Position numbers and translations under genes: made by a program. DNA of 6,719 nucleotides from an uncultured Clostridia bacterium (GTDB lineage Bacteria; Bacillota; Clostridia; Peptostreptococcales; Anaerovoracaceae): positions 1 through 6,719 of the forward strand of contig CAKQVC010000116.1 in assembly GCA_934277655.1 (NCBI GenBank), read 5' to 3'. The notes below the pieces were generated by a model, which saw nothing but the letters and a program-made list of their open reading frames with translations, had not been told where the DNA came from and did no database searches. This document shows positions 1 to 5,546 of this stretch, piece after piece. Position 1 is the stretch's first letter. Each line of letters starts with the position of its first letter.

Positions 1-303
1 GTGCACGACCACGCCGGGCTGCTTGTTTATTACCAAAAGATCAGAGTCTTCATAGACGACCGAAATTGGAATGTCCTCCGGCGGGAAATCACTTTTTTCT
101 TCAGGAAGCTGTACCGTGATCACATCTCCGGCGGAAGGGGAGATCCACCACTGGATATCCTCATCATTCAACCTGACCAGATGATTTTGCTTTAATTTGG
201 TCATCAGACGGGAAGAAAACGTAAAATGAGAACGCACCAGCTGCTTTATCGTGCAGCCGTTTTCCTGATCCTCCTGTGTTACAATATATTGAAATTTAGA
301 CAT
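1..303 (-). CDS. RluA/RluD-family pseudouridine synthase, N-terminal part (cut by window edge)
   Basis: This is the first 101 codons of a gene that leaves the window at its left edge. It starts at the ATG complementary to 301-303, with a purine-rich AGAAAGAGA stretch just upstream. I translated it by hand from the minus strand. Residues 1-70 look like the S4-like N-terminal domain that these enzymes use for RNA binding (SSRLMTKLKQNHLVRLN). Near the end comes the IPISVVYEDSDLLVINKQPG segment, then VVVH, which matches the conserved 'D..LLVINKPaGlvVHP' entry to the catalytic domain. The catalytic HRLD motif would lie outside the window. The family isomerises uridine to pseudouridine, mostly in 23S rRNA; the exact target cannot be read here. 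It lies 83 nt downstream of nadK, and a ppnK-pseudouridine synthase pairing (yjbN-yjbO) is known in Bacillus. Family call is firm; RluD-versus-paralogue assignment is not. Confidence 0.88.
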   Translation of the reverse strand, partial: MSKFQYIVTQEDQENGCTIKQLVRSHFTFSSRLMTKLKQNHLVRLNDEDIQWWISPSAGDVITVQLPEEKSDFPPEDIPISVVYEDSDLLVINKQPGVVVH

Positions 304-364
304 ATGTAATCAATTCTCTTTCTAGTTTTGGTTTAGTCAAAGATTTTTTCTTCATTCAGCAAGA

Positions 365-388
365 AGCTTCTGCGTGATAGCAGAAGCT
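365..388 (-). terminator. Hairpin overlapping the nadK stop codon
   Basis: A perfect 9-bp stem (AGCTTCTGC at 365-373, GCAGAAGCT at 380-388) has a 6-nt loop. It covers the nadK TAG (387-389). Read on the minus strand, it is followed by TTCTTGCTG rather than a clean T-run. It may be a weak terminator, an attenuator or an mRNA 3'-end stabiliser between nadK and the pseudouridine synthase gene. Confidence 0.45.
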
Positions 389-1193
389 ACAAGAATTTGC
401 TTTTTGCTTTTTCCCAGAAGTTTGAATATTCGAAACGGATCAGGTTGATTTTTTTCCTTGAAAGGGAAACCACAACCTTTTCCACCCCTGTATATTTTAC
501 GTCTTTGCCATCTGCGATGACAATCAGCTGACTGTGATCCTCATCGCAGGGGGTAATGGTCAGCTTTTCGTTGGCAGGCAGTAAGATACTGGATGTAAAC
601 GACCGGTAAGCGACACTGTTGATGGGAGCCATAGGGGCAACCTGAAGCAGATTGAGCCGGGGATCTACAATGCTTCCACCCAGAGAGTAGTTGTAAGCGG
701 TGCTTCCTGCTGTGGTTGCCAGACAAAGTCCATCTCCGCAGAAACGTTCTACAAATGAATCATTGATGGAAATATTCAGGTGAACCGGGAAGTTAGAAGC
801 TCCCTTAACAACAATCTCGTTGAGTGCCATCTGCTTGCTACAGGTACTGGACGAGGTGTATACCCGTGCAGAAACCGTGCTGTACGGTTGCAAGATGAAA
901 TTTCCCTGACTGTACTGAAAGAGAAAGTCATCGATTTTTTCGGGAAGTACTTCCTGAAAAAATCCAAGATGTCCGGTATTGATTCCCACGATCGGAATCG
1001 TAGGGAATTCGTGGCTTTGGAGGAAACGGAGCAGTGTGCCGTCTCCTCCGATGCAGATAATCAGTTCGGTATCCTCCAGGATCCTGTTATAAATGCGAAA
1101 GTGAGTTTTTACCAGCTTTTCCCGGAGCACTTTCTCAATAATTTCTGACACTGGAGTATCATTAGAGTATATAAATATTTTCTTTTCTTCCAT
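387..1193 (-). CDS. nadK: NAD kinase (ATP/polyphosphate-dependent)
   Basis: This enzyme phosphorylates NAD to NADP in the cytosol, the only route to NADP in most bacteria. The 268-aa length fits short Firmicute NAD kinases. Visible motifs in order are the GGDGT nucleotide motif at residues 49-53 (catalytic Asp51), NTGHLGF at 72-78, the NE pair at 125-126, GDGL at 153-156, and TAGSTAYNYSLGG at 161-173. These are the diagnostic set of the family. The start ATG (1191-1193) has AAAGGA a few bases upstream, a good Shine-Dalgarno. The gene follows pepF in the same direction, but a strong terminator sits between them, leaving only about 37 nt ahead of nadK. Its promoter may therefore lie inside the end of pepF, or it may depend on read-through. 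No frameshift or missing key residue is seen. Confidence 0.97.
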   Translation of the reverse strand: MEEKKIFIYSNDTPVSEIIEKVLREKLVKTHFRIYNRILEDTELIICIGGDGTLLRFLQSHEFPTIPIVGINTGHLGFFQEVLPEKIDDFLFQYSQGNFILQPYSTVSARVYTSSSTCSKQMALNEIVVKGASNFPVHLNISINDSFVERFCGDGLCLATTAGSTAYNYSLGGSIVDPRLNLLQVAPMAPINSVAYRSFTSSILLPANEKLTITPCDEDHSQLIVIADGKDVKYTGVEKVVVSLSRKKINLIRFEYSNFWEKAKSKFL

Positions 1194-1230
1194 ATCGATT
1201 CCTTTGTTGTTTATGCTGAGACAAAGCCGG

Positions 1231-1255
1231 AAAAAAGCCTGCAGGGAGGCAGGCT
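1231..1255 (-). terminator. Intrinsic terminator after pepF
   Basis: Read on the minus strand, AGCCTGC (1249-1255) pairs with GCAGGCT (1236-1242) around a 6-nt loop. A run of six T follows immediately (1231-1236 in complement). This is a textbook rho-independent terminator placed 4 nt after the pepF stop codon. Confidence 0.9.
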
Positions 1256-1258
1256 GCC

Positions 1259-3061
1259 TTAGGCCATCAGTTTTTCAAGTTCTTCGACAAGACCCTTGAA
1301 TGTTTCCATTGCCATCTTGATCGGCTGCGGACCGGACATATCGACACCTGCGATTTTGAGAAGCTCTACCGGATAATTGGAGGAACCGCTCTTTAAAAAT
1401 TCAATGTAGTTTCTGCGTGCCGGTTCGCCTTCTGTCAGAATCTTCTTAGAGATTGCGGTCGCTGCGGAGTAGCCGGTAGCATATTGATATACATAGAACG
1501 CACGATAAAAATGCGGGATACGTGCCCATTCGTACTGGATGTACTCATCTTCGGAAAGGGCAGGGCCGAAATACTGATTGTTCAGATCATTATAGATCTT
1601 ACACATCCATTCAGCTGTCAGTACGCCGCCATTTTCGATTTCCTTGTGGGTCAGCATTTCAAATTCTGCAAACATGGTCTGACGGAACAGGGTCGTGCGG
1701 AATTCTTCAATATAGTAGTTTATCAGGTATTTACGCATTTCCAGGTCGGTTTCCGTCTTGAGCAGATGCTGCATGAGCAGGGACTCATTGACCGTGGAAG
1801 CTACTTCTGCAGTAAAAATGGAGTGGTCGCCATAGGTAAACGGCTGGGTTTTACGAGTGTAGTAAGAATGCATGGAATGGCCCATTTCATGCACGATGGT
1901 AAATACGTCTTTCAGGCTGTCGGTGTAGTTTAACAGAATGTATGGTTTGCTGTCATAGGAACCGAAGCTGTAAGCACCACTGGTTTTTCCCTGGTTTTCA
2001 TATACATCGATCCAGCCGTCTTTCGTACCGCGGTCAACCTGAGCAAGGTATTCTTCTCCGAGAGGAGCTAGACCTTCCTGCATCATTTTCAGTGCCTCTT
2101 CATATGGAATCTCTTTCTTTGGCAGTTCTACAAGCGGAACATAAACGTCGTACATTTTCAGTTCGTCTACACCGAGTACTTTTTTTCGAAGCTGGATGTA
2201 GCGATGAAGAACCGGCAGATATTCATGAACTTCCTTGACCAGATTATCGTAAACTTCTTCTGGGATATTGCCTGCAGAAAGTGCAGCCTGGCGGGCCGAA
2301 TCATATTTACGGATTCTGGCAGAAACAACATCGTTCTTTGTATTGTAGTTGTAAGTAGTCGCAATAGTATTGATCAAAGCCTGGTAAGCCTTATACATGT
2401 TGGTAAATGCAGCTTTACGCACTTCACGGTCATGGCTTTCCATGAATGTGATATAGTTTCCGTGAGTCAGGTTTACCGTATTACTATTCTCGTCAATTAT
2501 TGTCCCGAAGGTTAAATCGGCATTGTTGAGCATCTTGAAAATATCATTGGTTGCACCGGTTACTTCGCTGAGCTGAGCGAGAATGTTTTCTTCAGCGGCG
2601 GAAAGGACATGTTTCTTTTCCCTGAGAGCATCCACCAAAGCAAAACGATATTGCTCCAGTTCCGGCTTTTCGCCAATATAGCCTAAGATGGTCTCTTCGG
2701 AAGCGGCAAGCAGTTCCGGTGCGAAGAATGACATGGAAGCAGCGACTTTTGCTACAGCTGTTCCGCACTTGTCATCCATGGACTGGTACTTGCTTACACG
2801 GTTATCTTCGTCTTTTCTCATAGCCGCATAGACAAAGGCATGCTCCAGCTTTCTCCAGATATCATCTTTTTCGGAAAGGGCAGCATATAGTGTGTCGGCA
2901 GATTCGGTAATGTGTCCCTGGTATTGCGTGAATTTTTCTGCACGCTTCGTGCATGCTTCAAGGTCTTTTTCCCACTGGGATTCGTCGGGATACATGGCTT
3001 CGATATTCCATTTATATTCAGGCTTGATTTCGTTTCTTTGAAGTATTTTTTTCTCTGACAT
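1259..3061 (-). CDS. pepF: Oligoendopeptidase F (M3 zinc metallopeptidase)
   Basis: This is a cytosolic zinc peptidase that cleaves short oligopeptides, used in peptide recycling and nutrition. From the chosen start it is 600 aa, the usual PepF length. The zinc motif HEMGH lies at residues 391-395, with the third ligand probably Glu419 in FTAEVAS downstream. The surrounding segments (GAYSFGSYDSKPYILLNYT at about 362-380, and NQYFGPALSEDEYIQYEWARIPHFY-type sequence near the C-terminus) match the PepF/M3B subgroup. There is no signal peptide. The start is the ATG at 3059-3061, because AGGAGGA lies 5-6 nt upstream. An in-frame extension to 3190 adds 43 residues, but it is translated from the intergenic repeat, lacks a ribosome site and would be wrong. 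pepF is divergent from murI and upstream of nadK; PepF and NadK genes also lie in the same yjb region of Bacillus subtilis. Confidence 0.96.
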   Translation of the reverse strand: MSEKKILQRNEIKPEYKWNIEAMYPDESQWEKDLEACTKRAEKFTQYQGHITESADTLYAALSEKDDIWRKLEHAFVYAAMRKDEDNRVSKYQSMDDKCGTAVAKVAASMSFFAPELLAASEETILGYIGEKPELEQYRFALVDALREKKHVLSAAEENILAQLSEVTGATNDIFKMLNNADLTFGTIIDENSNTVNLTHGNYITFMESHDREVRKAAFTNMYKAYQALINTIATTYNYNTKNDVVSARIRKYDSARQAALSAGNIPEEVYDNLVKEVHEYLPVLHRYIQLRKKVLGVDELKMYDVYVPLVELPKKEIPYEEALKMMQEGLAPLGEEYLAQVDRGTKDGWIDVYENQGKTSGAYSFGSYDSKPYILLNYTDSLKDVFTIVHEMGHSMHSYYTRKTQPFTYGDHSIFTAEVASTVNESLLMQHLLKTETDLEMRKYLINYYIEEFRTTLFRQTMFAEFEMLTHKEIENGGVLTAEWMCKIYNDLNNQYFGPALSEDEYIQYEWARIPHFYRAFYVYQYATGYSAATAISKKILTEGEPARRNYIEFLKSGSSNYPVELLKIAGVDMSGPQPIKMAMETFKGLVEELEKLMA

Positions 3062-3130
3062 TTTGTCCTCCTGTATAGATAAATTTATGTTTTTGTGGTA
3101 ATATACTGTAGTATTCAAATGTAATATTAT

Positions 3131-3185
3131 TCTGTCTTTCATCAGCTCTGCGTTCGCTAACACTCCGCAGTCGCTGTGACAAGGA
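3131..3185. repeat. 55-bp direct repeat, copy 1
   Basis: It starts TCTGTCTTTCATCAG and ends CTGTGACAAGGA. It is identical to 3253-3307 except for C instead of T at 3155, and the two copies are offset by 122 bp. It is internally palindromic. In the minus sense CTGCG/CGCAG, CAGC/GCTG and GTC/GAC can pair as one interrupted stem, so it is a likely extragenic palindromic element rather than simple duplicated DNA. It is followed by a degenerate form of the module end (AACCATTAG). Confidence 0.92.
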
Positions 3186-3192
3186 ACCATTA

Positions 3193-3250
3193 GTCCGGAC
3201 GCTGAGCGGCTCTGCTGTCGCCTTTAGCTCCGCAATCGCCTTCGCTCGGA
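3193..3250. repeat. GC-rich imperfect palindrome between the 55-bp copies
   Basis: This segment opens with TCCGGACGCTGAGCGG and closes with CCGCAATCGCCTTCGCTCGGA. Short complementary blocks (GCGG with CCGC, and TCCG with CGGA at the edges) allow an irregular hairpin. Its composition resembles the flanking repeats, so it is probably a diverged module of the same cluster. Exact borders are uncertain. Confidence 0.45.
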
Positions 3251-3252
3251 CA

Positions 3253-3307
3253 TCTGTCTTTCATCAGCTCTGCGTTTGCTAACACTCCGCAGTCGCTGTG
3301 ACAAGGA
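3253..3307. repeat. 55-bp direct repeat, copy 2
   Basis: This is the second copy of the 3131-3185 unit, with 54 of 55 positions identical. Its right edge runs directly into CATTATACCAC (3308-3318), the module-end sequence that also occurs at 3494-3504. Near-identity of the copies points to recent duplication or gene conversion. Confidence 0.92.
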
Positions 3308-3308
3308 C

Positions 3309-3317
3309 ATTATACCA
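3309..3317 (-). promoter_or_regulatory. Extended -10 element TGGTATAAT facing pepF
   Basis: On the minus strand, TGG precedes an exact TATAAT (complement of 3309-3314), forming an extended -10. No good -35 box is found 16-18 nt further upstream. Transcription would run through the 55-bp repeats into pepF, giving a leader of roughly 240 nt. Confidence 0.4.
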
Positions 3318-3345
3318 CGCCTCAAGTTAATAAAGTGCGTGATTC

Positions 3346-3394
3346 AATGGTTCTTACGTTACGGCAACGCCGCAATATAAACGACAGAACCATT
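3346..3394. repeat. Inverted-repeat module AATGGTTCT ... AGAACCATT
   Basis: A perfect 9-bp inverted repeat lies at 3346-3354 and 3386-3394. It encloses about 31 nt that contains a smaller hairpin (CGGC-AAC-GCCG). The right arm continues into ATAC, so the module ends GACAGAACCATTATAC (3383-3398), a 16-mer repeated exactly at 3486-3501. Confidence 0.8.
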
Positions 3395-3397
3395 ATA
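3392..3397 (-). promoter_or_regulatory. Exact TATAAT hexamer inside the repeat cluster
   Basis: This is the complement of ATTATA at the edge of the 3346-3394 module, directed towards pepF. Here the extended -10 TG is absent (TCG precedes it) and no convincing -35 is seen, so it is weaker evidence than the flanking sites. Confidence 0.25.
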
Positions 3398-3401
3398 CGA
3401 C

Positions 3402-3433
3402 CAGTTCCTAGCCAGCCGTAGGCTGGGGAACTG
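3402..3433. repeat. 32-nt hairpin, 13 paired bases with a 3-nt bulge
   Basis: CAGTTCC pairs with GGAACTG at the outside and CCAGCC pairs with GGCTGG inside, around a GTA loop. A TAG bulge lies on the left arm. There is no adjoining T-run on either strand, so it is not a standard terminator. It lies between two TATAAT-ended modules. Confidence 0.8.
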
Positions 3434-3441
3434 TAGCATAA

Positions 3442-3494
3442 GGTCTGTCTTGCCATTCATGCATCGCATACGCTTGCATTCATGGGACAGAACC
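3442..3494. repeat. Imperfect palindromic module GGTCTGTC ... GACAGAACC
   Basis: The outer arms GGTCTGTC and GACAGAACC are complementary apart from one extra base. The inner arms CCATTCATGCA and TGCATTCATGG pair at 9 of 11 positions. Left and right edges match those of the other modules (CTGTCTT at the start, GACAGAACCATTATA at the end). It may be a MITE- or REP-like element lying directly upstream of murI. Confidence 0.7.
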
Positions 3495-3502
3495 ATTATA
3501 CC
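3474..3502 (+). promoter_or_regulatory. Possible sigma-A promoter for murI
   Basis: TTGCAT (3474-3479) and TATACC (3497-3502) are separated by 17 nt, a moderate match to the housekeeping consensus. It lies about 28 nt ahead of the murI start. The same bases read on the minus strand give TGGTATAAT, so this module edge could fire in both directions. Confidence 0.35.
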
Positions 3503-3503
3503 A
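3495..3503 (-). promoter_or_regulatory. Extended -10 element TGGTATAAT at the murI-proximal module edge
   Basis: An exact extended -10 is read on the minus strand (complement of ATTATACCA). It points through the whole repeat cluster to pepF, and no clear -35 is seen. Its repetition at 3309-3317 in the same orientation argues that the element is part of the repeat unit. Confidence 0.35.
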
Positions 3504-3529
3504 CATTTTTGAAAGGAATATAACCTAAA

Positions 3530-4342
3530 ATGGATAATAGACCGATTGGTTTTTTTGATTCGGGGCTTGGGGGTCTGACCTGTATCCCGAACTTATTTCA
3601 GAAAATTCCTGAAGAGAGGATCATATATTTTGGAGATACTGCCAGAACACCGTATGGATCGAAGGCAGTTTCCACGGTAAAGCAATATGCGGCGCAGATT
3701 GCCGATTTTTTAGCGTCGAAAGATGTCAAGATGATGGTCATTGCCTGCAATACCATCACAGCAACCTGCCTGGATGATCTCAGGGCAAGGCATCCGGACA
3801 TCCCGATTGTCGGCATTATCAGCCCGGCAGCCAGAAAAGTTGCCCAGACATGTAATGAGAAGAACCGCATCGGCATCATCGCGACTAAAATAACCATTGC
3901 CAGTGACGATTATCGTATCAAGATTATGGAAAAGAATCCAAGTCTGCATGTTTTCAGCAAAGCAACACCGGCTTTTGTACCATTGATCGAAGAAGGCATC
4001 ATTGACAACGAAATTATGGATCTGACGATACGCTACTATTTAGATGACTTTCTTGCAGACAACAAGATCGACACATTGGTGCTGGGATGCACTCACTATC
4101 CGATCATCCGCAAGAATATCAAGCGATTGTACCCGAAACTGCGGATCATCAATCCATCTTACGAAATTATTACCCCGATCGATGATATTTTGCGGGAAAA
4201 CGACATGTATGCGGAACAAAACGATCGGGAAAACATTTTTTATGCCAGCGACCTTTCCGAAAATTTTGAGAACATGATTCAGAAAGTGCTGGAAATCGAA
4301 AAATCGAATCTGATCTTGAAGTTTAAAAATCTGGATTTATAG
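3530..4342 (+). CDS. murI: Glutamate racemase
   Basis: This enzyme converts L-glutamate to D-glutamate for peptidoglycan precursors in the cytoplasm, without a cofactor. The 270-aa length is typical. Family hallmarks are GFFDSGLGG at residues 7-15 (Asp10 and Ser11 in the active site), YFGDTARTPYG at 33-43, ACNTITA at 72-78 with the first catalytic Cys73, and LGCTHYP at 185-191 with the second catalytic Cys187. All needed residues are present. The ATG at 3530 is preceded by GAAAGGA (3511-3517), a slightly long 12-nt spacing, and no better start exists. It is divergent from pepF and separated from it by the repeat cluster. The next gene begins 21 nt after the stop, so the two are probably co-transcribed. 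Confidence 0.96.
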   Translation: MDNRPIGFFDSGLGGLTCIPNLFQKIPEERIIYFGDTARTPYGSKAVSTVKQYAAQIADFLASKDVKMMVIACNTITATCLDDLRARHPDIPIVGIISPAARKVAQTCNEKNRIGIIATKITIASDDYRIKIMEKNPSLHVFSKATPAFVPLIEEGIIDNEIMDLTIRYYLDDFLADNKIDTLVLGCTHYPIIRKNIKRLYPKLRIINPSYEIITPIDDILRENDMYAEQNDRENIFYASDLSENFENMIQKVLEIEKSNLILKFKNLDL

Positions 4343-4363
4343 TAAAAATAAGGGGGATAAAAT

Positions 4364-4945
4364 ATGAACAGAGAGGAACTGTATCAGTTGCTGGACATCG
4401 ATGATCCGGCAGAATTTCAATACTTTGAGAACCTTGCAGATTTTCTGGAATGCGAGGAAGAACTGGACTATGATGATGTCGCAGAGCTGTTTCATCAGGT
4501 AGATAAGGATGTGCTGGCGCAGCTTGTCGGAGACTACTTTGAGGAAATCACGGATTTTGTGCCGGATAACGAGACTGAACTTTTCAGTATCTTCGAAAAC
4601 GTAAGACGTGCGCTAGTCGGTATGTGCAGAAACAGCGAGGATGAAACGGTGGAAGCCAAGCTGGTAGATGAGCTGGAACGTTTTCGTCGTTGGTATTCCA
4701 TGGAAAACAATGCTTTCTATACGGAACTGGCAACCATGGCAGAAGAAAATGTAAGCCTGCGCGATGCACTGGTTGCCTCCAGAATGGAAAATATCGGAGG
4801 AACGAAATATCAGTATGATTTTTCGGAATGCATGAATTATCCGCTGGACGATTACATGGTATCCTTAGGTGATATGGTAGCTATGGGAGAAGAAGAGGAC
4901 GCTTCCAATTCCATGATCGAAGAGAATTTAAATATGGAGTCCTAG
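4364..4945 (+). CDS. Acidic conserved-looking hypothetical protein, likely co-transcribed with murI
   Basis: I do not recognise this 193-aa protein. It is strongly acidic: 18 of the first 50 residues are Asp or Glu, with clusters such as ECEEELDYDD at about 29-38 and GEEEDASN near the C-terminus. It has no signal peptide or membrane segment and looks alpha-helical, with a more balanced middle (FENVRRALVGMCRN, ERFRRWYSMENN). The ATG has an excellent AGGGGGA ribosome site 6-7 nt upstream (4351-4357). It lies 21 nt after murI, so shared transcription is likely. Codon use looks like murI. A role in wall metabolism or as a partner of the racemase would be pure inference from position. Coding status is firm; function is unknown. 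Confidence 0.85.
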   Translation: MNREELYQLLDIDDPAEFQYFENLADFLECEEELDYDDVAELFHQVDKDVLAQLVGDYFEEITDFVPDNETELFSIFENVRRALVGMCRNSEDETVEAKLVDELERFRRWYSMENNAFYTELATMAEENVSLRDALVASRMENIGGTKYQYDFSECMNYPLDDYMVSLGDMVAMGEEEDASNSMIEENLNMES

Positions 4946-4971
4946 TCAACAGATGCCACAGCTTTTCTGCG

Positions 4972-5024
4972 CAAAATCTTTCCTGCCAGGCGTAATGATG
5001 CGTCCCGGGATTTTCACTTTTTTT
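4972..5024 (+). terminator. Probable terminator of the murI operon
   Basis: AAAATC (about 4974) can pair with GATTTT (5009-5014), and CCAGG (4986-4990) with CCCGG (5004-5008) apart from one mismatch. A run of seven T follows at 5018-5024. The stem is irregular, so the call rests mainly on the T-run and on its position about 30-80 nt after the stop codon. Confidence 0.45.
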
Positions 5025-5043
5025 CAGATGCTTGCATAGAATA
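5016..5043 (+). promoter_or_regulatory. Possible sigma-K-type promoter for the Cys-rich gene
   Basis: CATAGAATA at 5035-5043 fits the CATAnnnTA -10 of the late mother-cell sigma-K. An AC dinucleotide (5016-5017) lies 17 nt upstream, where the short -35 is expected. The consensus is short and can arise by chance. It overlaps the T-run of the preceding terminator. This is inference only. Confidence 0.3.
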
Positions 5044-5078
5044 AAGGGAAAACGAAAGAGTTTTGTGGAGGTTTGCTT

Positions 5079-5345
5079 ATGGGTGATCAGAGAGAATATC
5101 GAGGCTATAAAGATACGAAACATTGTATGGAATGCTGCGAAGAAGAGTGCAGAAAAAAATGCTGTCCGCCACCGGAATGTCCGCCGGACTATCCAAAATG
5201 TCCTCCGGGATGCCGGCCGGAGTGTCAGAAACCTTGTAACGAGGGAAGCAGCGGAATCTGGCTCATTATCTTAATTGTGGTAATTTATCTTCTCTTCTGT
5301 AATGACAATAACGGTCGGGGAGGTTTATTCGGCGGTTTATTCTGA
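5079..5345 (+). CDS. Small Cys/Pro-rich single-pass membrane protein
   Basis: This is an 88-aa protein of unknown function. Residues 1-15 are polar. Residues 16-53 hold eleven cysteines in a charged, then proline-rich stretch (CMECCEEECRKKCC, later repeats of the PPxC/PxC kind such as CPPGCRPEC). Residues 59-74 form one hydrophobic helix (GIWLIILIVVIYLLFC) with a twelfth Cys. The tail is NDNNGRGGLFGGLF. The ATG at 5079 is chosen because GGAGG (5067-5071) lies 7 nt upstream; an in-frame TTG at 5073 is too close to it. Cys-rich tails with one membrane helix and a Gly/Phe end occur in small clostridial proteins, some tied to spores or the envelope. The possible sigma-K box upstream would fit a spore-layer role, but this is not proven. 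Metal binding or disulfide cross-linking is possible. Confidence 0.82.
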   Translation: MGDQREYRGYKDTKHCMECCEEECRKKCCPPPECPPDYPKCPPGCRPECQKPCNEGSSGIWLIILIVVIYLLFCNDNNGRGGLFGGLF

Positions 5346-5530
5346 TGCTGCGGCAGAATCGCTGCGGCAGTAATCGAATGTAAATTGAATATATCAGGTG
5401 TGCGATAAAACAGAAAACTGCATTAAAACAGTGCAAGCACGCTTCAAGAGTTTGGACGAAAACAAAATAACGAATCTTCCGATTTCTATGCGACTTCGCC
5501 GCGAACGCTGTTGGCGTAAGGATGATCCGA

Positions 5531-5536
5531 TATAAT
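5531..5536 (+). promoter_or_regulatory. -10 box TATAAT ahead of the hairpin leader
   Basis: An exact TATAAT is present. TTGGCG (5511-5516) resembles a -35, but the spacing is only 14 nt, shorter than usual. If used, transcription would begin near 5543, just before the terminator hairpin and about 80 nt before the 91-aa ORF. Confidence 0.35.
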
Positions 5537-5546
5537 TTGTATGTAT

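Larger units (their letters stand above)
3062..3529. other. 468-nt divergent intergenic region filled with repeat modules
   Basis: No credible gene was found here on either strand. About 60 nt next to pepF is AT-rich leader with its ribosome site (AGGAGG, complement of 3066-3071). From about 3131 to 3504 the sequence is almost wholly made of direct and inverted repeats, and the last 25 nt is the murI leader. Repeat modules share a left edge like CTGTCTT and a right edge like GACA-rr-CCATTATA. The individual parts are listed separately. The promoter of pepF is not obvious; one or more TATAAT hexamers carried by the repeats could supply it. Confidence 0.75.

Noticed and set aside
1..195. 64-aa plus-strand open frame at the left edge
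   Set aside because: The minus strand here encodes a clear pseudouridine synthase N-terminus; the plus frame is its shadow.
780..1148. 122-aa plus-strand open frame inside nadK
   Set aside because: It is antisense to all of the conserved N-terminal half of NAD kinase, with no start context and no domain.
1484..1933. 149-aa plus-strand open frame inside pepF
   Set aside because: Antisense to the zinc-binding region of PepF; a typical mirror frame of a conserved gene.
3062..3190. 43-residue N-terminal extension of pepF
   Set aside because: It is translated from the intergenic repeat, has no ribosome site, and the ATG at 3061 has an ideal AGGAGG upstream with a normal PepF N-terminus.
3131..3307. 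CRISPR array
   Set aside because: Only two full repeats of 55 bp, with a self-complementary 67-nt gap that resembles the repeats themselves. No regular spacers and no cas genes.
3402..3433. Intrinsic terminator for a transcript in the repeat cluster
   Set aside because: The hairpin is strong but neither side is followed by a T-run, so it is listed as a repeat/structure only.
5032..5274. Alternative plus frame overlapping the Cys-rich gene
   Set aside because: The ribosome site GGAGG and a coherent Cys-helix layout support the 5079 start in the other frame; this one is basic and featureless.
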